Positions 38,906 to 48,800 of a stretch of DNA of 64,000 nt are shown here, in pieces. The notes under the pieces are model-generated. The model did not search any database, was not told the DNA's origin, and was given only the letters and a program-made list of their open reading frames with translations. Both the position numbers and the translations under genes were made by a program. Within the stretch, counting starts at the first letter, position 1. Each line of letters starts with the position of its first letter. This DNA comes from Saprospiraceae bacterium (GTDB taxonomy: Bacteria > Bacteroidota > Bacteroidia > Chitinophagales > Saprospiraceae): assembly GCA_028285545.1 (NCBI GenBank), contig JANQPA010000109.1:1-64000 (forward strand), written 5' to 3'.

Positions 38906-38926
38906 CCAGTACTTTAAAAATAATCT

Positions 38927-40408
38927 ATGAAAAATCAAAACTCAATTTCAGTTATAATAGTAATAGCCTTGTTTATTTTTTGCCATTCTCTTCCTGCACA
39001 GACTTTTAATAATATTACAAGGATAGCTTATCCAGATGCAGCCTCCTACAAAGGACCTAGCAATGACACGGGAGCTATAAAAATTACCTTACCTGATATT
39101 TCCTACAAAAGTATGCTTCGTATGAGAATAGAAGTATACAATTATTATGATAATAGAAGCTTCACAGTTTGGGCTAGTGGGCTTGTTGAAAATAGCTGGT
39201 CAAAGTGCTCAGCGCAAATACTTACCTCGCATAATAGTCAAAATGTACCAGTACATTTTGGATTTAATGCTGGAATTGCCAGAGTTTGGATAGGAAATTC
39301 TAATACCAAATGGAAACACTTAAAGCTCAATGTAGCCGAATTGACAGTAGGTCATAATGTTTACTCCATTAGTGATTGGGATGATGGCTGGGATATAGAA
39401 ATGGACAATTCTGATTTTAGTTCTTCAGTCCAGGTAACTATAAACGAAGTTTTGCCATTAGCTAAAACTCAGATAGCCAATCATTTAAGGGAAAATAAAA
39501 ACTCAGTTAGCCGGATTGCTTTTCCAAATGATGCGACATTTCATGCCAATGGATCTGGAACTGGGGCAATCAAAATAAGCCTACCGGATTTAGCTTCCTA
39601 TAAATCTATGATGAGGCTTCGACTAGAAGTTTTTAATTATAAGTCTAATGAAGGATTTACAGCTTGGATAGGAGGAATGATAGAAGGAAACTGGACCCAT
39701 TGTTCTGCTCAAATACTTACCAATTTAAGCAAGCATAAGTATAACGTTTACTACGGAAAAGAAAATGGAAGAGGAATAATCTGGATTGGAGAAACCAATA
39801 CTCAATGGGAACACCTTAAGGTACATGTGGCGGAAGTAATGGTTGGTCATACTACTTCCGATGTAGAAGACTGGTATGAGGGTTGGGCGATTGATTTAGA
39901 TGCAGTTGATTTTAGTTCTAAAGTAAGCTTTACAGTAGATAAAGAAGATGTATTACCCTTAGCCATTCCAGTTGGATCCAGTATTCATTGGAAAGAAGCA
40001 ACAGTTGATACAAACCTCTATTATGATGAAGGCAACATCGCCATCGGCACCACCAACCCTGATACCTTCAAACTAGCCGTAGACGGTGCCATCAAAGCGA
40101 AAGAAATCCGAGTGAATACCCCCAACTGGCCAGATTATGTGTTTGAGCCGGACTATCAACTCATGCCCTTAGAAAAGCTAGATCAATTTATTCAGAAAAA
40201 TGGACACCTACCTGATATTCCAGATAAAAACAAGGCTGAAAAGGAAGGCATCCCAATTGGTGAAATGCAAAAGAAATTCCTGGAGAAAATGGAAGAGTTT
40301 ACACTCTATCTAATTGAGATCAATAAGAAAGTGGAGCGATTGGAGACCGAAAACCAAGCTTTAAAATCGAAAATCAAAGCATTAGAGAATCAAAACAAAG
40401 AAAAATAA
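38927..40408 (+). CDS. Surface protein with two tail-fibre-like modules and HLPDIP/coiled-coil C-terminus
   Basis: The protein has 493 residues. A signal peptide (about 1-25, ending PAQ) is followed by two modules of about 160 residues (about 27-185 and 190-345). Each has the order TGAIKIxLP, MLRMRIEVYNY, FTVWASGLVENSW, a VWIG motif, a LKLNVAELTVGH strand, and WDDGWDIEMDNSDFSS. The C-terminal 140 residues hold NIAIGTTNPDTFKLAVDG, WPDYVFEPDYQLMPLEKLDQ, NGHLPDIPDKNKAEKEG and a coiled coil (KMEEFTLYLIEINKKVERLE). The module resembles receptor-binding repeats I know from marine phage tail fibres. That resemblance is from memory. Function is probably binding or adhesion. Confidence 0.75.
   Translation: MKNQNSISVIIVIALFIFCHSLPAQTFNNITRIAYPDAASYKGPSNDTGAIKITLPDISYKSMLRMRIEVYNYYDNRSFTVWASGLVENSWSKCSAQILTSHNSQNVPVHFGFNAGIARVWIGNSNTKWKHLKLNVAELTVGHNVYSISDWDDGWDIEMDNSDFSSSVQVTINEVLPLAKTQIANHLRENKNSVSRIAFPNDATFHANGSGTGAIKISLPDLASYKSMMRLRLEVFNYKSNEGFTAWIGGMIEGNWTHCSAQILTNLSKHKYNVYYGKENGRGIIWIGETNTQWEHLKVHVAEVMVGHTTSDVEDWYEGWAIDLDAVDFSSKVSFTVDKEDVLPLAIPVGSSIHWKEATVDTNLYYDEGNIAIGTTNPDTFKLAVDGAIKAKEIRVNTPNWPDYVFEPDYQLMPLEKLDQFIQKNGHLPDIPDKNKAEKEGIPIGEMQKKFLEKMEEFTLYLIEINKKVERLETENQALKSKIKALENQNKEK
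40031..40171 (+). repeat. Near-identical 141-bp C-terminal cassette, copy A
   Basis: This segment encodes NIAIGTTNPDTFKLAVDG to YQLMPL. Copies B (42018-42158) and C (44020-44160) in the next two genes are of exactly the same length and almost identical in DNA, more so than the flanking coding sequence, and look more GC-rich than it. This suggests gene conversion or recent duplication of the C-terminal module. Confidence 0.75.
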
Positions 40409-40442
40409 TCCAAGCTAATTTTTCCTAAAAACCAGTTTAGCC

Positions 40443-42395
40443 ATGACAAAAAACAAGCAAACATTTTTCCTTATTTCCTTATTTGTCCTATTGATTATTG
40501 GCCACATACAACTTATTGGGCAAACTCAAAATGGAGTAACAAGTATTGACTTTCCTGGCGGAGGAGCATATAGCAGTACCAGTGTACAAACAGGAGCAAT
40601 CAAAATAAAATTACCCTATTCGAATGAATATTCAACCCTTAAGATGAGAGTGGAGGTCTATAATTTTTTAGATAATACCAGTTTTTCGATGTGGATTAGT
40701 GGTTTTATTTATTCGGATTCCTGGTCTCGGATTTCCGCCCAGATTCTGGCATCAAATAGTGGGAAAAATTATAAGGTCAGTTATGGAGCAGAAAATGGAA
40801 AAGGAGTGGTATGGATTGGCAATCATACCGATACCTGGACATCGGTAAAGGTTGAATTAGCAGAAGTACAAGTTTCACATATTAGGTATACTCTGGGAGA
40901 CTGGGACGATGGCTGGGAAATTACATTGGACAACCAAGACTTTAGTAGTCTGGTTAGCAAAACAATAAGTTCAACACTACCAAAATCCCCCATTCAAGGT
41001 ACAATAAGAAATAGCCAGTCAGACATGTCCAGGATATTATACCCTGGCGGTGGAGAGTATAATGGTTCTAACACCGAAACAGGTGCTATTAAAATAAAAC
41101 TGCCTTATGATAATGAATATACCACACTAAGACTTCGTTTGGAAGTTTATAATTTTTTAGATAATACCAGCTTTTCCATGTGGGTCAGCGGTTTTATATA
41201 TTCAAACTCCTGGTCTCGGATTTCCGCCCAGATTCTGGCATCAAATAGTGGAAAAAATTATAAGGTCAGTTATGGCTCAGAAGGAGGAAAAGGAGTGATT
41301 TGGATAGGTAACCATACCGAAACCTGGACTTCGGTAAAGGTGCAAATAGCTGAGGTAATGGTGTCTCATGTCCAATATGCGATGGGTAATTGGGATGACG
41401 GCTGGGAAGTATCCTTAGAAAACCAAGATTTTAGTAGTCAGGTAGATAAAACAATTGGATCAACACTTCCTCTTGCTGCTATTCACAAAACAGTAAAAAA
41501 TAGCGAATCAAATATGTCGAGGATTTTATATCCTGGAGGTGGAGAATATAATGGGAGTGGAGATGAAACCGGGGCTATCAAAATCAAACTACCCTACAGC
41601 AATGAGTATACCACTATGAGAATTCGATTGGAGGTCTATAATTTTTTAGATAATACCAGTTTTTCGATGTGGATCAGTGGCTTCACTTATGCGGATACCT
41701 GGTCTAGAATATCCGCTCAGCTTCTGGCCTCTCATAGTGGTCAAAACCATAAAGTTCGTTATGGTTCGGAGAATGGTACTGGGGTCATATGGATAGGGGA
41801 ACAAACAAGCAATTGGAAAGACCTAAAGGTTGAAATGGCGGAAGTATTGATTTCTCATGTCCAGTATGCCATGGGTAACTGGGATGATGGATGGGAAATC
41901 ACGCTGGATAATCAAGATTTTAGTGCCAATGTATCTAAGACTATCTCTAATACTTTGCCTCTTGCTAGTGCTCAGACAGTATGGAGTTATACCAACGATG
42001 ATATATTCTTTAGCTCTGGTAATGTGGCCATCGGCACTTCCAACCCTGATACCTTCAAATTGGCCGTAGACGGCGCCATCAAAGCCAAAGAAATTCGAGT
42101 GAATACCACCAACTGGCCAGATTATGTGTTTGAATCGGATTATCAACTGATGCCATTAAAAGAAGTGGGACAATTTATAGAAGAACATGGCCATCTGCCG
42201 AATATTCCAAAGAAAAAGGAAGCTGAAAAAGAAGGTGTACAAGTAGGAGCTTTACAAAAACAACTTCTCCAGAAGATTGAAGAGTTAACGCTCTACCTAC
42301 TGGAATTCGAAGAGAAGTTTAAACAGATGGAGATGGAGAATAAGACCTTAAAATTAAAAATCAAAGCATTAGAAAATCAAAATAAAGAAAAATAG
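40443..42395 (+). CDS. Surface protein with three near-identical tail-fibre-like modules and HLPDIP/coiled-coil C-terminus
   Basis: The protein has 650 residues. A signal peptide ends IGQ, then three modules of 163 residues repeat exactly (period 489 bp; the landmark YNFLDNTSFSMW is encoded at about 40659, 41148 and 41637). Module one and two are nearly identical in DNA across more than 120 bases, which implies recent internal duplication or conversion. Each module contains GAIKIKLPY, SWSRISAQILAS, VWIGNHT, and GNWDDGWE. The C-terminus is the shared module with NHLP-type core (GHLPNIPKKKEAEKEG) and a long coiled coil. The 16-base end-of-gene spacer sequence TTTTTCCTAAAAACCAG recurs before the next paralogue. 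Confidence 0.78.
   Translation: MTKNKQTFFLISLFVLLIIGHIQLIGQTQNGVTSIDFPGGGAYSSTSVQTGAIKIKLPYSNEYSTLKMRVEVYNFLDNTSFSMWISGFIYSDSWSRISAQILASNSGKNYKVSYGAENGKGVVWIGNHTDTWTSVKVELAEVQVSHIRYTLGDWDDGWEITLDNQDFSSLVSKTISSTLPKSPIQGTIRNSQSDMSRILYPGGGEYNGSNTETGAIKIKLPYDNEYTTLRLRLEVYNFLDNTSFSMWVSGFIYSNSWSRISAQILASNSGKNYKVSYGSEGGKGVIWIGNHTETWTSVKVQIAEVMVSHVQYAMGNWDDGWEVSLENQDFSSQVDKTIGSTLPLAAIHKTVKNSESNMSRILYPGGGEYNGSGDETGAIKIKLPYSNEYTTMRIRLEVYNFLDNTSFSMWISGFTYADTWSRISAQLLASHSGQNHKVRYGSENGTGVIWIGEQTSNWKDLKVEMAEVLISHVQYAMGNWDDGWEITLDNQDFSANVSKTISNTLPLASAQTVWSYTNDDIFFSSGNVAIGTSNPDTFKLAVDGAIKAKEIRVNTTNWPDYVFESDYQLMPLKEVGQFIEEHGHLPNIPKKKEAEKEGVQVGALQKQLLQKIEELTLYLLEFEEKFKQMEMENKTLKLKIKALENQNKEK
42018..42158 (+). 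repeat. Near-identical 141-bp C-terminal cassette, copy B
   Basis: This is the second copy of the cassette starting at 40031. It encodes the same GTSNPDTFKLAVDGAIKAKE stretch with a few synonymous and conservative changes. Confidence 0.75.
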
Positions 42396-42429
42396 TCGAA
42401 ACTAATTTTTCCTAAAAACCAGTTGAATC

Positions 42430-44376
42430 ATGGCAAAAAACAAGCAATCACACCTTTTTGTAGTTCTAACTACCCTGATGACCATAGCAAGCCTACCACT
42501 TATCGGACAAACCCAAAATGGAATAACTCGAATTGAATTTCCTGGAGGCGGAGCCTATGATGGATCAGGCAATGAAACAGGTGCCATCAAAATAGTATTG
42601 CCTATAGATTTTGAAAAAACCATGTTGAGGATGAGGCTGGAAGTCTATAACCATAATGGAGGGCAAAGTTTTTCGATGTGGATTAGTGGTTTTGCAAATA
42701 ATAATACTTGGCAAAAAACTTCAGCTCAAATTATTACTTCCAGTAATGGCGCTGATTATAAAGTAAGTTTCGGTGCAGAAAATGGAAAGTGCATAGTTTG
42801 GGTAGGAACACATACTACTAATTGGAGTTTTCTTAAAGTGAAGTTGGCCGAAGTCCTGGTTTCCTACCTTGAATCGGATTTAAATGACTGGGACAGTGGC
42901 TGGTCGATATCTCTAGATAATCAGGACTTTAGTTCTTTAGTAACCAGTAGTTGGGGCTCATCTCTCCCAAGGGCTGCCATTCCTTCCACCATAAAAAATA
43001 GAGAAAATGATGTTTCCAGGATCCTTTATCCTGGCGGTGGAACCTATGAAGGTTCAGCAAATGAAACAGGGGCTCTTAAAATAAAACTGCCGGTCGATTT
43101 TGAGAGGACAATGTTAAGAATGCGACTAGAAGTTTACAATTATTATGATAATAAGAGTTTTACTATGTGGATCAGTGGCTTTGCGAATAGTAATACTTGG
43201 CAAAGAACTTCTGCTCAGCTGTTGACTTCAGGAAGTGGCTCAGATTATAAGGTTAGCTTTGGGGCTGAGAATGGAAAATGCGTGGTGTGGATAGGTGAAA
43301 CCACTTCCAATTGGAGTTATGTACAAGTAGAATTGGCCGAAGTTTTGGTTGGTTATCTCGAATCAGATATAGCCGACTGGGATGATGGCTGGGAAATTTC
43401 TATTGAGGATCAAGACTTTAGTTCACAAGTTACTACTACTAAGGGCTCTTCCCTTTTAAAATCCTCTGATCCTGATATTCTCAAAAATAGGGAAAGCGAA
43501 ATCACTCGGATTTTATACCCTCGAGGCGCGACTTTTGCCCAAAACCACCCTGCCAATCACACGGATGTGGGGGCTATAAAAATTACACTGCCTGTTGATG
43601 ATGAATTAACCCTTATCAGGTTTAGAGTAGAAGTGATCAACTATGCTCAGAGCACCAATTTTTCAGCATGGTTTGGAGGTTATCTTCATAATGATTCGTG
43701 GCATTTTACGAGCGCAGAAATCTTAACCTCTTCCTCAGTAAATGACCATAAGGTTTCTTTTGGCTTTGAAAATGGAAAAGGAGTGGTATGGATTGGTGAA
43801 ATAACAGATGTCTGGAAATGGTTAAAAGTGGAAGTCTCAGAGTTAATTGTAGCTCACAATAATTCTTCTATAGCAAACTGGGATGACGGCTGGTCTGTTA
43901 TGGTAGACAATCAGGATTTTAGTAGCAAAGTATCACCAGGGCAAGTAAAATCTTCCGCCTTACCACTTGGAAAGGGGGCTTATTGGAATGCTATTGACTC
44001 CAGCATCTACTTCAACACTGGCAACATTGCCATTGGCACCACCAATCCCGACACCTTCAAACTGGCCGTAGACGGTGCCATCAAAGCCAAAGAAATCCGA
44101 GTGAATACCACCAACTGGCCAGACTATGTATTTGAGTCGGACTATCAGCTTATGCCCTTAAAAGAAGTAGGGCAATTCATTAAAAAGAACGGCCACCTGC
44201 CGGATATACCATCCAAAGAAACTGCTGAACAAGAGGGTGTTCTCGTGTCCGAAATGCAAAGAAAACTACTAGAGAAAGTAGAAGAGTTAACCTTGCACCT
44301 GATCGAGCTTCGGCAAGAGGTAGATGACCTAAAGCAAGAAAACAAAGCCTTAAAAGAGAAGGTGAATAATCAATAG
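42430..44376 (+). CDS. Surface protein with three tail-fibre-like modules and HLPDIP/coiled-coil C-terminus, paralogue
   Basis: The protein has 648 residues. The start MAKNKQSHLF and the signal-peptide end IGQTQNGIT match the previous paralogue. Modules one and two are alike (FERTMLRMRLEVYNYYDN, CVVWIGETTSNWSYVQVELA, WDDGWEISIEDQDFSS); module three is more divergent (TDVGAIKITLPVDDEL, AWFGGYLHNDSWH). The C-terminal module (NIAIGTTNPDTFKLAVDG to the coiled coil EELTLHLIELRQEVDDLKQE) is nearly identical in DNA to those of the other two paralogues for 141 bp (44020-44160). This is the last of the surface-protein array; the pseudo-protease gene follows after 41 bp. Confidence 0.78.
   Translation: MAKNKQSHLFVVLTTLMTIASLPLIGQTQNGITRIEFPGGGAYDGSGNETGAIKIVLPIDFEKTMLRMRLEVYNHNGGQSFSMWISGFANNNTWQKTSAQIITSSNGADYKVSFGAENGKCIVWVGTHTTNWSFLKVKLAEVLVSYLESDLNDWDSGWSISLDNQDFSSLVTSSWGSSLPRAAIPSTIKNRENDVSRILYPGGGTYEGSANETGALKIKLPVDFERTMLRMRLEVYNYYDNKSFTMWISGFANSNTWQRTSAQLLTSGSGSDYKVSFGAENGKCVVWIGETTSNWSYVQVELAEVLVGYLESDIADWDDGWEISIEDQDFSSQVTTTKGSSLLKSSDPDILKNRESEITRILYPRGATFAQNHPANHTDVGAIKITLPVDDELTLIRFRVEVINYAQSTNFSAWFGGYLHNDSWHFTSAEILTSSSVNDHKVSFGFENGKGVVWIGEITDVWKWLKVEVSELIVAHNNSSIANWDDGWSVMVDNQDFSSKVSPGQVKSSALPLGKGAYWNAIDSSIYFNTGNIAIGTTNPDTFKLAVDGAIKAKEIRVNTTNWPDYVFESDYQLMPLKEVGQFIKKNGHLPDIPSKETAEQEGVLVSEMQRKLLEKVEELTLHLIELRQEVDDLKQENKALKEKVNNQ
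44020..44160 (+). repeat. Near-identical 141-bp C-terminal cassette, copy C
   Basis: This is the third copy of the cassette, inside the gene at 42430-44376, with the same length and reading frame as the copies starting at 40031 and 42018. Confidence 0.75.
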
Positions 44377-44417
44377 AAAAATTAAATCTCATTTATTTAC
44401 TCAATTGGAGATCAACC

Positions 44418-45743
44418 ATGAAACCATTAAATAATCGAATTCAAATAGTATTGGTGTTGCTCATTTTGTTGGTAGGGATTGGAGATGTTTGGGGGCAGGA
44501 GCGGAGAATTTATCGTAGATATGAAACCCAACGGGTTCATCAACGACTTTTAAAAGAGGATACTACAATGTACAAACGCCTGGAACAAATTGAAGCCTTT
44601 GTAGAAAGTAATAAGTCCAATGCCTTTAATAATAAAATTACCATTCCTGTAGTTTTTCACGTCCTTTATCAGGCAGGTCAAAAATACCCTGATGTTGACC
44701 TGATTCAAGGCCAGATTGAAGCTTTAAATCGGGATTTTAGCAGAGATAAATCAGAAAATAAACATCAAGCCGATGTTAAAGAACGATTTAATCAAAGAGT
44801 TGCTAAAATGGATATCGATTTTTGTTTTCCTAAGGAAGATCCTTTTGGAAGCAAAGATCCAAGAGGGATTAACTACATCCAAGTAACCAGGGAGAGTTGG
44901 AATACTTTGGATGAAATGAAATATCCTGAAAAAGGAGGTGTAAAACCTTGGGATCCTAGCTCTTATTTAAATATTTATGTAGTTAATTTGGAAAAAAATT
45001 ATTCTGGTTATGCTCAAATGCCGGGAGGTCCAATTGCAACAGATGGGATTGTCATTGATTTTAGTTTCTTTGGTCAATTTGATAAAAGAAAAAGTCGATA
45101 CAATGAGGGAAAAACCTTAACCCATTTAGTAGGATCTTACCTTGGATTATACGAATTATGGAACCAGTACGATAGATGCGCTGATGATAAGGTAGCGGAT
45201 ACTCCTATTCATAATGCCGCTAATAATAACTGGCCGGGTTATATCCATTTTAGTACCTGTCCTAATAATCCAGCTAAGTTTACAGTAGAAATGACCATGA
45301 ACTTCATGGATAATACACTCGATTCTGCGCTGTATATGTTCACTCATGGACAAAAAGCCAGAATGAGAGCAATGCTTTTAGAAGGAGGACCAAGATATGG
45401 GCTAACTCAAACTAAAGTCAAATGTAACCTCCAAAACCTTAGCTTTAGAGAAGAAGTTTTGGATAACTCAGATCTCATAAGTGGGGAGTTATTTAAAATA
45501 TATCCAAATCCAACTAAGCAAGAACTCAATATAGATATCCGATTTGAAGAAGCACAAACTACTTTTCTCCAAATTATTAATGCACAAGGACAAACCGTTT
45601 ATTCCATTCCCAAATTGCAAGTTGAGGGAAGATGGCTGCAAACCATTGATGTAAGTTCCTGGCCTGAAGGCATCTATTTTGTACAATTTCTCAATGACAA
45701 AAAACAGTATACGGAACAGTTGATCATTAGTCAGGATGACTAG
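44418..45743 (+). CDS. M43 (pappalysin)-family pseudo-protease with T9SS type A sorting domain
   Basis: The protein has 441 residues with a signal peptide (about 1-26, ending WGQ). The M43 fold is recognisable: KITIPVVFHVLYQAG, then INYIQVTRESWNTLDE, YLNIYVVNLEKNYSGYAQMPGG, a DTPIHN motif, and a Met-turn segment MNFMDNTLDSALYMFT. The zinc site should read HEVGHxLGLxH, but residues 236-246 here are HLVGSYLGLYE. The catalytic Glu and the second and third His are all replaced, so peptidase activity is not expected. The last 80 residues are a Por_Sec_tail T9SS type A sorting domain (KIYPNPTKQELNI; GIYFVQFLNDKKQYTEQLII). It sits between the surface array and the RHS gene. A binding or structural role is inferred. 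Confidence 0.82.
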   Translation: MKPLNNRIQIVLVLLILLVGIGDVWGQERRIYRRYETQRVHQRLLKEDTTMYKRLEQIEAFVESNKSNAFNNKITIPVVFHVLYQAGQKYPDVDLIQGQIEALNRDFSRDKSENKHQADVKERFNQRVAKMDIDFCFPKEDPFGSKDPRGINYIQVTRESWNTLDEMKYPEKGGVKPWDPSSYLNIYVVNLEKNYSGYAQMPGGPIATDGIVIDFSFFGQFDKRKSRYNEGKTLTHLVGSYLGLYELWNQYDRCADDKVADTPIHNAANNNWPGYIHFSTCPNNPAKFTVEMTMNFMDNTLDSALYMFTHGQKARMRAMLLEGGPRYGLTQTKVKCNLQNLSFREEVLDNSDLISGELFKIYPNPTKQELNIDIRFEEAQTTFLQIINAQGQTVYSIPKLQVEGRWLQTIDVSSWPEGIYFVQFLNDKKQYTEQLIISQDD

Positions 45744-45802
45744 TATGGTTGGAATAGACAGTTTGATTAATCTCAGTTTTCATCTTTTTTAATTCTAATA
45801 AA

Positions 45803-48800
45803 ATGATTGGCAAGCATCATATATTGATTTTATTAAGTGTATTGTTTCTTTTTTCAAAAAATAAAAGAGTACTAGCACAACCCATCAATAATCAGGTTCA
45901 AGGAGTGGTAATGCCTCCTCCAGATGTCGCTGCAATGGGTAAATATGTAGATATTCCTGTCAGTTACCACACAGGGGTGCCAAGTATAGGTATTCCTATT
46001 CATGTTATTCAGGATGGCCCCTTATCTCATCCTATTTCTTTAAGTTATCACGCTTCTGGAGTAAAATTAGCAGAACCTGCCAGCTGGGTAGGCCTTGGGT
46101 GGAACCTCAATGGCATTGGGATGGTCAGTAGAACGGTTATGGGAATTCCTGATGATGGAGATGGAGGCTATTTTTCTGGCCCGGATACATTACCTACTCT
46201 TGCTGATATATATGGAATACAACAAGTAGGAAGAGGAGAATTAGATGCCGAACCTGATATTTTTTCTTTCAATTTTAACGGCTATAGCGGTAAATTTTTC
46301 TTTGATAAAAGGGACACCATTCACTACGTACCTCAGCAAGATATTAAAGTGTTACCCATAAAAAATTTTGGAATCCTGGTGGGATTTACCATTTTAACTC
46401 CCGATGGAACCCGCTACACTTTTGGTCATGATGGTTCTCAAACTGTTACTCAGGATATTATAGTTTCTGGTACTTCTGATCCTTCAAATGGTGTGGGAGA
46501 TCATATTACTTCTTGGTATTTGTTAAAAATTGAGAGTTTTGATAGAAAACACAGCATTTCTTTTCATTATACTAGTGAAGGATATAGCTATAAATATCCC
46601 TCGTGGTGTTCAGCAATTATCGGCGCATCTAGTCCTAGTTGTCCGTCAACACCATACGTGCAATACCAATGTAGTCCAGGAGGTTATCAACAAACATTTG
46701 TTGATGGTTTTAGATTAGACAGTATTACAACTTCTAATCAAACTACAACTGTTAAATTTATTGCTGATACTTTACGTACTGATCTGGCCCCTGGAGATGG
46801 GACTCTTGGTGCAAAAAGACTAGATGAAATTCAGATTCAATCTGGTAGCTATTGTAAGCAGATCAATTTTTCCTACGATTATTGGGCTGATAGTGGTTCT
46901 GGACTTAGTGATAAGCCCTATGCCAAGAGATTAAAGCTTAACCAGGTTAATGTTACCAATTGTACTGGAGGAGATGTTATTCCTCCCTATGTATTTGAAT
47001 ACTATGCAGCCCCACAAGGATCTTCATTCATGCCCCATCGACTTAGTAAGGAAGTAGATCATTGGGGATATTATAATAAAGCTACTGTCAACAATACACT
47101 TGCTAAAGATCTTCTTATTCCTACTACTACATTGTCTACTCTTGGTGGGGACATTGTAATTGGTGGAGCTGATCGAGATAGTGATGCCGAAGCAATGAAA
47201 TATGGTACCCTCAAAAAAATAACTTATCCTACAGGAGGCTATGCTGAATTCAGTTTCGAAGCTAATCAAGTGGATGATAGTTTACAAAATTGTGTCGATA
47301 CTACTTTAGTTTCTCTTAGCAACTGTGTTGGAATAAGTTGTGCCTGTGCTTCATCAGGAGCAAAAACTACCGATTTTACCTTCAGTACTGCTCAACTGGA
47401 TGGTGCTACTTTTTCAATGCTACTAGAAAGTATTTACTGTGGAACAGAAGATTCTTGTGCATCATCAAATGGCTACGAATACCTAGAGTTTACACTTACC
47501 ATTTTTGAGGTACATATTGATATCAATGGTCAGGATTCTTTGGTTAATGTTAAACAAATGGAGTATAATCATGAAGTAGAGGTAAAAGAAGACTTTGAGC
47601 AAATGGACCCGGAAGATTGTTATAATGAGGCAACGGGTGATTTAAGTGAACTTTATGATTTTGAAGCAGGGACCACCTATCGGTTTAGGGTTAATGGATT
47701 TGATGGTAAGGCAACCTTTACCATTTATGGGCAAGACTGTCAAAGTGAATATCCTCGAATAGTTGGTGGTTTGAGAATAAAACAGATAAAACTAAAGGAT
47801 GTCATTGAGGATAAAGAGATCAATCGCTTTTTTTCTTATACAAGAAAGGAAGATGCCTCCCAAAGTAGTGGTACCTTATTTGTTGAACCTAAATATGACT
47901 TTGAAGTCCCTAATGGTGTTTCTACTTGGGAATATTATTTTTCACAGCCTTCCATTCCTTTAAGTGATTTTCAAGGCACCACTGTTGGATATACTTATGT
48001 TAGAGATTCTATTGCAGGTAATGGTCAATCAGAGTATTTGTATAAGTTTAATACCATTGGTGCTTATAGTGATGATTATCCGGTCCCACCCAATCTTCCT
48101 AAGTTCGAGAATGGACAACTTTTAAAAACGGAAATACTCGATGTAAGTAATAATCTGGTTAGGAAAGATAGTATTGTTGGAATACTGTCAAACCAATCTG
48201 TATCAAATGCTCCTGCTTACAAACTATTCTATCATGTTCTATGTACTGATTCAGGTGGGCCTGTTGATATAACAGGATATCCTGTTCCTTATACTTTACG
48301 CGAGGGCTTTTATATTCCTCAAAAACAAATAAACATCTTGGATGGAGTAAGCACCGAAACCAATTTTATCTATGACCCAAACTATCGGCACCTTACCCCT
48401 ATTGCCACCTCCTTTACCAATAGTAATGGAGATGTTACCACCCAGCGGATGAAATATGCCCATGAGATGCTGGATTCTTTATCTGGAAATGATATTTGGG
48501 AGGTAATGATTGATTCTAATAGGGTAGGTATTCCTGTTGAGCAAATAACATGGGTAGAAGATAATCAATTAAATGGAACCCGTACTCAATTCCGATTTTT
48601 TAATGCTAGTACTGGAGCAAGTCCAACAAGTACTGATAACGGTACCATGCCTTATCCTTATCTTTTTGAAAAATACGAAAGAACCTGGAATAGCAGTGGT
48701 ACCCTTCAAGCAGGCGCCTGGGATACCATTGGCATTATTGATTCTATTGACATTAATAATGGTTTTCCTATCTCCTTTACTCAAAGAGGTTGGAAAAGAG

